Source of the DNA: Tetracentron sinense | Lineage: Eukaryota > Streptophyta > Magnoliopsida > Trochodendrales > Trochodendraceae | Direction of reading: 5' to 3' | Assembly (NCBI GenBank): GCA_015143295.1 | Contig: CM026554.1 | Span: forward strand, 32,439,531 to 32,503,530 | DNA: 64,000 bases | In this document: in pieces, positions 1 through 11,957 of the stretch | Layout: the number at the start of each line of letters is the position of its first letter | Numbering within the stretch: position 1 is the stretch's first letter | The notes under the pieces: model-generated | The model's input: only the letters and a program-made list of their open reading frames with translations | What the model was told of the DNA's origin: nothing | Database searches by the model: none | Position numbers and translations under genes: made by a program

Positions 1-879
1 CCTCTCTCACCCTTTATATGAGTGATATAAAAAAAAAAAGTGACTAGGTCTAGTTAGTCGAGTTGACCGGTTCAAGTTGACTGACTCAACTAAGAGTCAC
101 TCTTCCATTCCTAGCTGAACCCGAGTTTTCCGTCGAGTTGGCTCAAAATCCATTCAATTCGAGTTCACTAGGCCAAGTTTCACGGCTACATAGCCAAATG
201 CGCTGTCTCCTATCTAATTCCCTATTTATTATTATTTAATTATCATTTTTGTTATTTGTTTGTTTGTTTTTGGCATTTCTAATACAACGACGGGCCTTTG
301 TGCCCTTGACTCCATCCATGTCAACAAGAAGATAGTTGTAGCTACATTTTCTTTTAAACTCACTTTTTGGAAAGACATGTTTTATTGTCTTCTATTGATT
401 ATAGAAAGAGAGAAGACATATTTTGAAAAAAACAATACCAATCAAAAAAGGAGTGTTGCCAGCATTATTCTCAAACAAAAATGACAATAGTTTTGAAAAT
501 ACATGTAAAGAGACTACTTTTTCCTCTCTTTTTTCATTCTTTCTTCTCTCTTTCTTTTCTTTCTTTCCTTCTTTTCTTTCCTTTGGACTGTAACCCTTTT
601 CTTTTAGAACCCTAGGTGGCCTCAATTGGTAAGTTGCATATATTTGGAAGAACCAATGAAAACAACCTCCTTAATTGTTATCATTTCAAAAATGTCATTC
701 TCAAGTGAATACGTGTTGCACTCTCACCGACCTCTACAAGGAATCCTTGTGGAGGTCTCTACAAAAGATCTCATCTCGTTACGAATTCTTCCATCTTCAG
801 GTCTGCTCTCGGCCGAAAAAGTGCAATCTTACTTGGAAATTTTGGATTTGGAAAGTGTTTCTCAAAGGGAAATAGTTAA
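1..879. other. Non-coding flank, no gene seen
   Basis: No supportable gene. The short open frames here are low-complexity translations; a polypyrimidine stretch (about 530-592) creates a lysine/glutamate-rich frame on the minus strand that has no protein character. Confidence 0.6.
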
Positions 880-999
880 CGTACCCATGAAATCCATTTC
901 CAAATCTAAGGCACCACCTGGTGAGTATTTAAGAGGGGAGGGGGGAGCATCCACCAATGAGGTGGTGCCTTAGATTTGGAAATGGATTTCATGGGTACG
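880..999. mobile_element. Perfect 40-bp-arm hairpin MITE
   Basis: Positions 880-919 and 960-999 are exact reverse complements (40 of 40), separated by a 40-bp loop. The arms start CGTACCCATGAAATCC and end in GGTGGTGCC-type sequence. The flank AAAGGGAAATAGTTAA recurs next to the hairpin at 46360-46499, so both belong to one small foldback family. Such a hairpin, if transcribed, would fold into a near-perfect stem. No coding capacity. Confidence 0.8.
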
Positions 1000-1199
1000 C
1001 CTATCACTACTCTTTCTCAAACCCTCGATTTCTACAACTGTGGGATTTTAACAAGTTTTATTCTATTTTATTTGTTCTCTTACTTGCTGTTTATTCACCA
1101 TACCATTTAAAGTAGAGAAATTTTGACTTCCCACGCCAATCTCAAAGTAAGGCCTATATTGAAGGACCCGATACCATCTACTGTGAGAGACTTAACAAG

Positions 1200-1712
1200 T
1201 AGGGCTGTCAATGAGCCGAGCTAGCTCGACTCGGCTCGAAACGAACCGAGCTTGAGTAGGATTAAAAAGCTCATCGAGCCGAGCCAAGCCAAGTGAGTGA
1301 GCTCGTTTAGGTAGCGAGCCGAGCTTGAGTACGATGAATACCCATGTACAGTTATAGTACCCCTGCCAATATTGAGTTTTACATTAAAACGTATAAGAAA
1401 ATGAAATAAGTTTTTAAAATTAAGAATATGAAATGTTCATCAGGTTAGTGAAAGCACTAGTTTATCTTCCCCTTTTCTTTGTACCCCACCATTTAATCCC
1501 TTAATTGTTAGAATATCGTCCCCACTATACAATTTTTTTTTAAAATTTTAAATTAGAGCTTAACGAGCCGGCTCGAGCTCGATGATTTGTGGACGAGTCG
1601 AGCCCGAGCTGACCTTTTCGAGCTCGAGCCAAACCTGAACAACATCAAAAATTCAATGAGCCGAGCCTGAGCAATGCCCAGCTCGGCTCAGCTCGGATCC
1701 TTGACACCCCTA
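1200..1712. mobile_element. hAT-type MITE with exact 8-bp target duplication
   Basis: Termini TAGGGCTGTCAA and TTGACACCCCTA are imperfect inverted repeats. The 8-bp sequence TTAACAAG occurs directly before (1192-1199) and after (1713-1720) the element, which is the hAT signature. The interior is rich in repeats of GAGCCGAGC/GCTCGAGC and has no transposase frame, so it is nonautonomous. It sits at the edge of the downstream flank shared by copies A, B and D. Confidence 0.88.
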
Positions 1713-1971
1713 TTAACAAGGCCAGAATCCTTGTGGCTCTGGGATCCGGATCCCTCCGATCCAGCCCATTCCAAATCGACCATTTATGGGCAATATAAGA
1801 ATGTAAAGGGCCTTTTTTTTTTTTTTTTTTATCCTTCTCCATCTCTGATCCAACCATAGGCCGCACTCACTGGAATTTCAATTCCCAAGTCTTAATTGGC
1901 AGAATTTGGACCTTTTTTTTAGGAAGGAGAATGATACTGCCACATGTCCTTTTTTAACTCATAAACAGTGC

Positions 1972-2340
1972 TTAAGATTCACTCACCCTAGGGTTAATTC
2001 ATCTAACCTTAGTTTTTAGAAAAAAAATATTAACCTCAAGTTAGTTAACACTTATTAACTATGGTTAAAATTCACTCACCCCTAGAGTTCATTCATCTAA
2101 CCTTAGCTTTTAGAAATAAAAAATATGAACCTTAGGTTAGTTAACACTCATTAACTGTGGTTAAGATCCACTCACACCTAGGGTTCATCCATCTAACCTT
2201 GGTTTTTAGAAGAAAAATATTAACCTCAGGTTAGTTAACACTCATTATTGTGGTTAAGATTCACTCATCCCTAGGGTTCATCCATCTAATCTTGGCAACC
2301 TCAAGTTAGTTAAGTTTAACTATGATTAAAAGAGGGAGTA
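1972..2340. repeat. Four tandem units of about 93-97 bp
   Basis: Units start near 1972, 2064, 2161 and 2254. Each contains GTTAAGATTCACTCACC, then CTAGGGTTCATCCATCTAACC, TTTTTAGAA and AACCTCAGGTTAGTTAACAC, with about 10-15 percent divergence by eye. The unit is built from the same sequence as the arm of the foldback MITE family seen at 9355-9580, 12008-12250 and 29450-29690, so this looks like local amplification of one MITE arm. Confidence 0.75.
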
Positions 2341-2555
2341 TCACGTCCCTTTTAGGAATACAAACACCCCAATTTCAATCTGGAAATAGCTGAGAATCTT
2401 GAAAATCCCATGTCAAATTCCCATGTAGGCCCATAGGGATGTTAGAAATGAGGCAGGGTGATGCAATTTCCAAACTGAGGCTGTTTGGTGCTATTTCAAA
2501 ACTTCTAGTTTTTCTTCTTTTAAATCTCATTAGACTTCACAATCCTATGGATATA

Positions 2556-4129
2556 TATTAGAGAATATAGAAGAGTATTTTAATAAGGTGAGTGAGATAC
2601 ACTACATCATTTAAGTGTATCTCATCACAATATTAGATTAACATTAATCAATGATAGATTAGATATGATTAGATTAGATTGATTTACTTTCTATCAGTTA
2701 GGGTTATTGTAAATCGTCCAAATTTATTCAATAAATCCATTTTCTATCATGGTATCAAAGTAGGTCGATCGGACCTTGATTTGAGTTTAGTCTTATTGTT
2801 TTTCCTTTGCCGGCGGACGGTTATTGTAAATCATCCAAATTTATTCAATAAATCCCTTTTCTATCATGATATCAAAGCGGATCGATCGGACCTTGATTTG
2901 AGTTTAGTCTTATTGTTTTTCCTTTGCCAGCAAGTGGCGCTGCTTGCCGCCCGCTGGACCTAAAACTTTTTTTTGTTATTAGCCGGACCTAAAACCTTTG
3001 TTTTAAAAGTTTATTAGTTAACTTTTATTCTCTTACTACATCTTCTCCTTGCATCAAGGTCTTCACTTTGGCACAATTCTCCAAAGACGACAAATCCAAG
3101 GACTACCACTTAAAGGACAGTTGGCTCATCATCAACGGCAAGATACTCCTGGTGCAATCCTTGAAAGGGACTACATGAAGCAACACAAGTTCAAATACTT
3201 GGATTTTTATGATGCGGGCATGGGCAGATATGAATAAGCATACATCATCAATACTGAAATGGAGTTGTAGTGTACCCTCTTGAGTATCTTTCATGTTATT
3301 GTTGGCTCATTTGGATAGTTTGTGTATGTTCTGGTCGTTTCCTACGAGGAGGTGTTTGGGTGCAGATTTCAAGCTTTGGTGTGGAAATTTAAGGGGGAAG
3401 TATTTGTGTTTGGTACTACTGGTTACAAAAAATATATATATATATATCTATCTATATATATATATATATATATATTGAAGTTGCTTAGTCAACTCATTAG
3501 GTCCATTGAGGCACCTTTTCAGGCTCAAGCCCGTTAGAGGCACATTTTCTAGCCCATAGAGGCTTCTCTTCAATGATCCACGTAGATCAACTTATCAAGC
3601 CCAAGAGGCTCATATCTTTAGCACATGGAGGCCCATTTCAAGCCTTTTTAAAGGCTGAATTTCATAGCCCATAGAGGCCCATTTTCAGGCCCGTTAGAGG
3701 CCCCTTCTTCACAACATGGCAACAAATCTAGAGTACTCAAATGTGGAGGCATCATAGCATGAAATTTAAAACAGCAAACATCATGGCATACAGATCAACC
3801 AAGCACACATTGAAGATCAAATGGTGTCAAGTGGAGATCAAGATGTGTCGAGTGGATTTCTACTAGAGAGAAACATGTGGAGATTTTTCAATCCCTATAT
3901 GTTTGAGGGGGAATATTAGAGAATATAGAAGAGTATTGTGATAAGGTGAATGAGATACACTACATCATTTAAGTGTATCTCATCACAATATTAGATTAAC
4001 ATTAATCAAGGATAGATTAGATTAGATTGATTTATTTTTTTATAAAGTCTATCATGTTATCTCTATATAAACCCTAGTTGGGGTTATTGTAAATCATCCA
4101 AATTTATTCAATAAATCCCTTTTCTATCA
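2556..4129 (+). mobile_element. TRIM-like small LTR retrotransposon
   Basis: Direct repeats at 2556-2749 and 3914-4129 start TATTAGAGAATATAGAAGAG and end TTTTCTATCA. The left copy lacks about 40 bp present in the right copy. Next to the left repeat is TGGTATCAAAG, a primer-binding site matching initiator tRNA-Met; before the right repeat is the purine tract GTTTGAGGGGGAA (3901-3913). The interior has no gag or pol frame, so this is a nonautonomous TRIM/LARD. No clean 5-bp target duplication is visible. It is inserted in the shared flank downstream of helicase copy A. Confidence 0.8.
2702..2935. repeat. 117-bp tandem duplication across the LTR/PBS junction
   Basis: Two units (2702-2818 and 2819-2935) each contain the end of the TRIM LTR, the primer-binding site (TGGTATCAAAG, then TGATATCAAAG) and the start of the interior (GATCGGACCTTGATTTGAG). 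The element therefore carries two tandem LTR-PBS junctions. Confidence 0.85.
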
Positions 4130-5280
4130 GTAAGCAGTAGACGAAATAGTTTTTCCCAGTAGCAGAGATTTGAGGCAACATATGTTCATGTTTCTAGCTG
4201 GCGATGAATTTACCTTTGATCATCCAATGAAAAGATGAGAAAATTCAGTTGTCTATTATAACATGCAACTTAGTTGCATTTGCATCTAAATGCTATATAT
4301 ATATATATATATATGCAAGTCAATGATCAACAGATGCCATAATTTTCTGTAGGAGAGTTTCTAACACCACTAGAAGATGGATTTCATCTACTTCAAGCCT
4401 TTAATTTTTTTTCGGTATTACAGATGATGTTTAGAAACTTCATGAAATGCGGAGGAGGCCACTTGAGCCACCAATTCTGACCCCTGCATCCAAACAGACA
4501 CACCATATTTGAGCAAATATATGAGGTTGTACTTGAAACAAGCTGGTTCTAATGTTCAGATTTGAGTTATTCCATGAAAAAAACAACACCAGTACAATCA
4601 AAACACGCGACATAAGCACAAGCTATTAATCTTAGACATCACAACACAAGCATTTGAATGCAAAACTAACTAAATCAATTCTGACCCCTCATTGTGTAGC
4701 CCATAGGTCCATGTGGCCTCCAATGAACAAAAAAACGAAGAAGAAATAATTGCTTTTTATTCTATATAATTATAGAATAATTCATGATTTGTCTGACTCA
4801 TCCAGTTAATGCATCCTAGTCAAGCATTTACTATTTGCTCCAATTTCTCACCATCTTCTTAACTTGCTATTAGAATTGTGCCATTAATCCAAGCCATTCA
4901 GTCGATGGGTCGCACCCTTTTTACAGCTCAAAAGACTGATTAGATAATTAGTATAATTTGGTTTAACACGATTTCTGGGCGAATTTCCAACTCAACCCCA
5001 TGGTTGATGGTGGAGCCAGTGTATACCTTCCTTCACTGTTAAATATGACTACATTTGTAAACTTACCTCTACTGCGCCCGGTGATAGAATTGCCCCTTGC
5101 CCATTGGTGTTAATTAATAGGTATGTCTCATATTCAAAAATGATGTAGAAATTTTGATCTATCCAATTAGCGCAATTTGAAAAATGTTATATGAAAAGAT
5201 ATAGATCACAACACGAAATGATGCCTCAAGTTTATACTAAGAACTCACCTAGACACTGTTGCCGGTGCATTTGGTTCCTT
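4130..5280 (-). other. 3' untranslated region and 3'-UTR intron of helicase A
   Basis: On the minus strand the 32 nt after the stop codon end in TCTAG followed by GTGAGTTC (donor at 5248/5249). An acceptor TGGATGCAG lies at 4484/4483, giving a 765-bp intron and a last exon starting at 4483. The same donor and acceptor contexts are conserved in copies B (14152-14955) and D (36044 to 35536). The exact poly(A) site cannot be placed. 4130-4387 shows nothing else but a short (TA)n tract. Confidence 0.55.
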
Positions 5281-8200
5281 TTAAAGATTGAGTGAATCAA
5301 AATGACTTGACAAATAATCAACAGCTTCATCTTCCTGGATATTAATCTGCTTAACAGCATCCGAGCAGATTGGCCAGCTCATTGGAACTTCCAACTCCCT
5401 GTAGCAACCAGAAAAAACAATAAGTAGCCCAATGAAGGAAATTGTTTAAGTTTTAAACAAAAAAAAAAAAAAACACACACACACATTTCAGCCATATAAG
5501 ATGTATATATTCATGTATTGTTCATTCAGTACTCCTTTAGATGTCCATTTTAAAAAAAAAATATTAGAAGGAAAATATATCAAAAGAAGGGAGACAGAGA
5601 ATTGCATACCCTTCCATACATTTGAATCTGCAACGGTTCATATTTGCCACTGTATAATTCCCGAAGATTATGTCAAGACGCTTCGATAGTTTTGGTATGT
5701 CAGGAAAGTGCAGAATGTCCCAAATTTTCAACACTTGGATGTAATTCGAATTCTCCTGTTGAATATCAACACTCCAAACAAGCTTGTGCAGCTCATTGAC
5801 ACTGTACTGTTCCAATAGCTGAGAAGTCGAATCCATTAAATTCAGGTTTCCTTCCTTGCGAGGATGACGCCAACCACTTGAAAGCTTCATCAACAAAGAA
5901 ACCACTTCCTTGCAAATTTCGACACTCTTTATTCTCTCCATAGATTTCTTAAAATCATCACTGAAGGATACCTGTTTAAATGAAGAAAGAATGCCTTGGC
6001 TCATTGTTGGAAAAGAAGATTGAAAATCTATAAAGAAGGCGACAAACACAAGCAACATACCTTCCACCTTGCACATCTGAAAAGTAAAGAATCTATTTTG
6101 AATAGATCATAAATTTGGTTAAGCTCAACCAAGGAATCTATAATTGCTTCAGCCAAGCTCCTGTCCTCATCAGCATTATAGAAACACCCCCGATCCTTTG
6201 CATCAATGACTAATTTCTTCCAAATAGAACCGCTTTTAATCAAAGTTGGCCCGTTCCCCAGAATCCAAAGGCAATACCTGCAACAGCAGCAACCAAGCCT
6301 CTTACATGAAACAACTTGAACAATATACCATTACTCAGACATGATTTAGCTGCAGTAGATTCTTAAATGAAATATACCTTGCTCTTGTTAGAGCTACATT
6401 AGTCCGTTGATGTTTCGAAAGAAAACCCACTGATCCATTCCAATTACATCTGACAGTAGAGATTATAATCACATCATCCTCACCACCTTGAAACCCATCA
6501 ACGGACCGAACGCTCACAGAGAAATCACTGCACGTGCTGTACCTGTCTCCAAGTTTCTCTTGAATTGCATAAACCTGAGCATTGTATGGGGACATAACAC
6601 CTACACTAACCCTCTTCCTTGTGGCAACTGATGCTGGAACAATAAAAAATAATTAGTATTTCCAATGGTGTAAGTAGAACTTTATACAGTATGCAGTCAT
6701 GTACATTTGTATGTACATATAGTAGTATTACTTTTGATAATTTGCTTTTGGTTCGCAGTTCAATTTTTATTCTGATCTTACAAAAGATTTTCAATTCAAG
6801 TTCAATTACTCTGACAAAACCTTCAATCAATTCACAGTAAAACTTACCTTTGAAAAGGCTTCCCACTATCTTTGCAACCACAGCTACCTCCACCATATTT
6901 TTATACCTTGCATGAGAATCCTCCTTCCCATAAGAAACATTTATAAAGGAATAGGGGCCATACATGTTTTCTTGAAGAAACTGCATTTCATAACTCCTTT
7001 CTTGGACATTTGGAGCATTCAAAATCTGTTTGCTGTAAAACTCCATGTTTGGGAATAAGCTTATGGATGGATGCATTCTATATTGGACATTGAGAAGATG
7101 TTTCTTTTGTCCCAGTGATACCATCCTCTCAAACACACTTCTTCCAAATTCAGCCTTCTCACAAATCTAATAAATGTCAAATTTAAAATTATATAAAGGA
7201 ACCAAGTATATATAATTCACAAAGATAAAGAAATTCAAGCAAAGATGAGAAAATCGAACCTCACTTTTAACCATCGCGGGCAGTTGTCGCTCATCCCCTA
7301 TGAGAATTGCATGACGGATACCAGGAAGTTGTAGGGGAATGGCAGATTCACATTCTTTAAGCTGGGAAGCTTCGTCAATAACCAAAAGCTCCAATGGTGT
7401 CATCCCTTCTATGTGCAACTTAGAGGAGTTCGATGCAGTGGAGAAAACAAGGTAAGCACTTTGCAAACAAAAATTTCTGATTGAAATTTTACTAAAAGGA
7501 TCTGGAAGTTCGGGAACAGTAAACGTTTCGCGAAGGAACCTCAGGATGTCAAGGCAATTTTTTATGGCCTTGCTAAAAAAGAACCTCTTAGAGTCATTAA
7601 CTGTGTTTTTTTCAATATTAGAATGAATGAAGACTGATTTTAGCTCCTCACTGGTATAAGTACCAGTATGTAACAGAGATCCAATAGATTTGAGTAAACT
7701 AAGAGCTCTAATCATGTTTTCTACCACTCCTGATGAAATGAACGAAGTAGGTAGGTGGGTATACAAATTCACTATACACCGCTTCAGGCGCTCCTCAATT
7801 AAACCAAATCTTCTCTTGATGAACTCCCCAATTATCAAAAGATCCTCCTTCTCCTCTTTGTCGCCCTCATCTTTGTCCTCCTCTTCCTCATTTTTCTTCT
7901 TTTCGTTTTCTACATACAAAAGATACTGCTGTCTAGGGTCTTCAAGCAACCAAATCATTGAATCTAGACTATGTTTCCACCCAGAGAGTGGGGAAAAGCA
8001 TTTTTTAAGACTATCGATACGATAATCAAGAAATACATCAAGAAGGCTATCGTGATGGTCGATCTTCATTCTCTTTCCATTTCCAAGTAAAACTACATCT
8101 CCCAACCCATAATTGCCATGTTGAAGTGAATCCCTAACCAAATTCACCAGACGCACAGTAACTTCCACTACTGCAATGTTAGTCGGGGCACACGTAAGTG

Positions 8201-10852
8201 TTCTGCATTTCATCCTTAGGAGTGCCCACAACAATGAAGCAACTGTTTTTGTTTTTCCAGTCCCTGGAGGGCCCCAGATAAGCTTGACAGAATTATTATG
8301 AATGCATCTCATTGCTGCAATAGAGCTCAACACTGAATTAGTTTGGGAGTCATTCAGATTGAATGAGCGAAGATCCGCTCGTAAAATTGCTCCAGCTACA
8401 CTGCTCTCTCCTTGAGAAGGGCAGATAGTGCAATTATTCCCAACCTGAAAGAAATAAATACAAACAAAATTAGCTATGTAAGCAATTTTTTTTTATCAAG
8501 TTCAAAGCAAATTTATACTTTTATGCTAAGCAAGAATGCGTGCTAATACATAATTTTCCTAAATATTCTTGGGAGATTATGGATAATCCCATGTAAACAG
8601 ATTGGAGTCAATTGTCTATGCGGTCACTATGAAAAGAAGTTAAAATTGAGTGATTGGTAGATAAACCCTGCTGCTTCCAAATAGCCTTTTTTTGAGTCAT
8701 TTGAAATGTGTGTGTACACATGCCTTAAGGTGGAAAATATTATTGTCCACATTGTTTATCAGACTTACATGACCCTTAATTAATCTCACTTATCTAAGAG
8801 GGATTAAGCATACTTTTATAAATTACAAATCTTAAAATTAGGAAACCTCACAAAAGAGGAAATTCAAAGTCGGTGGTATTGATTTAAACATAACTAGCAG
8901 GTTGAATCGGTAAAACCAGGAACCAGCCTGGTTTACGGGGATATCGTTCCACACGCACGCACACAAACACAGAGACTCAAAAACTTATGTTTATGTAACC
9001 TCATTGCAATTTTTGTTTTATTGAGTTTATATGTGTGTGTATATATACGGGAATGTTAACCTTCACCAAGTAAGTGAAGCTTAGTTAACCTGACTTTTTT
9101 AACCCTAAGTTTTGAGTATCACTCTTAAATATAAGGGTAGTTCATAATATCCAAAATTTATGAGGGAAAAAATGATTGTTACACTCAGGGGCGGAGCCAT
9201 GTTTTTTTCATTGGGGGGCCAAAATACATGTATAAAAAAAAAATTTGAATTGAGGTAATGGAATTTGGGGGCATAGCCCCCGAGAAAAAAAAATTTGGGG
9301 TAGTTTTTTTATTTTGAGAATTCTTTTTCCCGGTAATGCCTTTGAGGTCACCACGTGTCCCTATTAATACCCCTTAATTATGGTTAAGATTCACCCACCT
9401 ATCCTTGGTTTTTAAAAAAATATCAAATTTCTTTTCGAACCCTAGTTTAAAATTCACTAACTCCTAAGGTTAAAATTATTTAAATATTTTTTTAAAAAAA
9501 CCAAGGATAAGTAGGTGAACCCTGAGATTGGATGAATTTTAACCATAGTTGAGGGGTGTCAATAAGGACATGTGGCAACCTCAAGAGCATAAGGGGACTC
9601 CATTGGGGAGGGGGGCACTGTTATATAGGACAAAAAAAATTGGGGGTGGGGGGCAAGTATATAAAAAAAAAAAACAAAGGATTGAGGGCCCACTATACAT
9701 ACTACTTCAATAAGGATTTCCAAAAAATTTGGGGGGGCCATGGCCACCCCCTGCCCCCCTGGCTCCGCCCCTGGTTTCACTAAACAAGGTAAAAAAAAAT
9801 CAACATAATTTAGAACTAATATGCATGGTGACTACAATAGTTCATAATACCCAAAATAGTTAGACCATGTTATTGAATTGAGTAACTAAGAATTCCCACA
9901 AGTAACCTACAAAAGAAAGAGATAAGTTATGAGTCTCACCGAGGAATCCGTATGCAACACCTCCTTAATGACGTTCATGTTCCCCCCAAGTATATCCGGG
10001 TTCAATGCTTTCCATATGCGATTATTTGTTTTCGTGTTAATCAGATAAACGGCGAAAAGAGGCTCTCTCTTCTTATTCAACCCTCGTTCCATCGTGATGG
10101 GCTTCGATGATAAAACTACGACCATATCCGAACTGTCATTCTCTCCTCTCCCTACAACTAAGCAAAGAAGATAGGAATGTCGGGGCCTGTTTATATCGTA
10201 AGCACGTACAGGTTTTACATCTGATAAAGCAATTAGATCTCCTGACTGTGGCTCATATGTACTACTTCCTTGTGTCTTAATCACAATGTTGTAATACAAG
10301 TCTTTTGGTGGCTTATAATCTTTGGATAACTCAACAGATGCTATTTCACATGTAGGTGCTTTATAGAGAAGCTTCATGCTTGATGACAAATCAGCATGTG
10401 TTTCTGCAATTAGGGGGGTGATATACGATTTGAAGTATTGTTCTATAGATGAGAAGGTTTTCGGGATCTGCTCCACCTGTAAAAGAGCATGATTTGAGGT
10501 CAGGAAATGCATAAAGTCTATGTTCTTTGATGATCGTTCACAATATGTTGTGATGATAGCTAAGAAAATATAAACAAGACCACCCCGAGATCGTGTGTCT
10601 CAGATCGGGATTCAAATGTTTTTCGAATTTTATGCTGTTTTTTTTTTTTGTTTTAAACATCCTGACCGATACACATGGTCTTGGGGGTGGTCTATATATA
10701 TATATATATATATATCATTAAGGTTAGTAAAGCATTACCTTATTTTGGAAAAGCCTTACATTCAGAGCATCTTGCATAGTCCAAGAAAACACATAGTCGA
10801 TTAAGCTTCTATCTCTGGGTTTTTCCTTCTTAGACGACGAAGCCCTTTCCAT
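5281..10852 (-). CDS. Sen1/Upf1-like SF1 helicase, copy A (intact)
   Basis: Eight coding exons with GT-AG introns: 10852-10739, 10476-9940, 8444-7260, 7166-6848, 6633-6378, 6277-6061, 5971-5610 and 5398-5281, joining in frame to 1035 residues. The start is the ATG opening [15 protein letters not shown]. Exons 1-2 (1-217) form the plant-specific N-terminal region; exon 3 holds Walker A GPPGTGKT (275-282), CAPTN (about 303-307), an acidic linker, DEAS (574-577) and GDERQLPA (600-607). Later exons hold QYRMHP (640-645), VDGFQGGE (763-770) and NVALTRAR (797-804). Together these are SF1 motifs I, Ia, II, III, IV, V and VI, as in Upf1/Sen1 helicases, predicted to be ATP-dependent and to act on RNA or RNA-DNA hybrids. 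The substrate and role of this plant subfamily are not known to me. Intron 2 carries a hAT-like MITE. This copy and copy B are the only ones without lesions. Confidence 0.9.
9186..9773. mobile_element. hAT-like MITE inside intron 2 of copy A
   Basis: Inverted termini CAGGGGCGGAGCCA and TGGCTCCGCCCCTG; flanks GTTACACT (9178-9185) and GTTTCACT (9774-9781) match at 7 of 8 positions as an 8-bp target duplication. The interior (about 9355-9580) holds a foldback arm pair of the TTAAC/GTTAA family. No transposase. A sister copy with its own 7-of-8 duplication is at 29297-29859. Confidence 0.88.
10693..10715. repeat. (TA)n microsatellite in intron 1 of copy A
   Basis: About 23 bp of TA repeat. The homologous tract in copy B (21087-21135) is about 49 bp although the flanks are nearly identical, so it has changed length since the A/B sequence exchange. 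Confidence 0.9.
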
Positions 10853-11735
10853 GGCTTCTTAAGTTCTTCTGCATCAATCAAATAACAAAACCGATCTTCA
10901 TTTTCACCCTTTTAAATAGGAGGAGAGAGATTGCTTAGCTCCCAAGGAAGAATATAGAAGAAGAAACCTTAAATTTTCCAGCACTTCTTAAGCTATATTC
11001 TATGAAAGAGATTCCCGTTATCTTTCACCAAAAGCGAAAAGTCGTTCGAAAGGACGAAGGTGAAGCCTAAAGAAAGAAAAAAGGCAATTACAGTTGACAA
11101 GGGAAGAACAAAGGAAAGCTTAATGTAGAAGGCTCGGCAAATTAAAGTTGAGTCTTGTATCGTAAATACAAATACGTAGTTTGTTGCAATAATAATAGAT
11201 TGGTTGCATTACACATACATATCGTTCCACGCAAGTTCCCAACAAATGAGGTTGGCATATATATATATATATGCAGTATAATATTATGCCATATCGTCTT
11301 CAATGACTTTGGTATCATTCATTATACAAATCCTTACTTTCACGTATACTATGTGTGAGAGAGGAATTAAAGACCCTAAAAGAGCATGAGTCATATATTC
11401 TGCGGAATGTTGTTCTTGCCAAATTTTGTATCTTTTTTCAGCCTACTTAAGTCCAAACCATTTGGACCCTTTAAAGGTTCTAACAAGGGAGCAGGGAGAT
11501 CACAAAACCGCATAGTTTCTCCTCCAAAGAAGTTCGAATGGGCAACAACGTCGCTCGCTGTTGCATGGGAATATATTTGTTTATTTTAGTAATCGTTTAA
11601 TCTGAGCTATGCACAAAATCTTAAGGATGTACGCCACTGGATTCTTTCACCTTCTTTACTTAATTTTATAAAAGTAAAAGGAAAGAAGAATCTCATGCAT
11701 GTGAAGAGAAAAAAGCACAACAATTGATAGAGAGC
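10853..11735 (-). promoter_or_regulatory. 5' flank of helicase A, shared with copy B
   Basis: Upstream region of copy A, nearly identical to 21273-22321 upstream of copy B apart from an insertion there at 21989-22127. Related but more diverged flanks lie upstream of C, D and E; elements such as CCTATGCATGGGAATAT recur in B, D and, inverted, E. Transcription start and TATA box cannot be fixed by eye. Homology with B stops at AACAATTGATA (about 11729). Confidence 0.5.
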
Positions 11736-11957
11736 AGTGGCAGAAAAAAGAGTAAAACAGGCTTAGAGAGAGAGAGAGAGAGAGAGACCTCCAATTGCTA
11801 GCTCCAGTCCACGAAAGATAATAACTGATAAGAAGAGTGGAACGAACAATTAGATAGGAGTGCATGAACAGCTTTGTGTTTTTTTTTTAGAGAAATCTAA
11901 GGGACGGCGACGTTTACTCTCCTCGTTTGGGTGATAAATTTTCAAGTAGGACGTATT

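Noticed and set aside
3049..3237. 62-codon open frame inside the TRIM at 2556-4129
   Set aside because: No gag, protease or RT motif; interior of a nonautonomous element.
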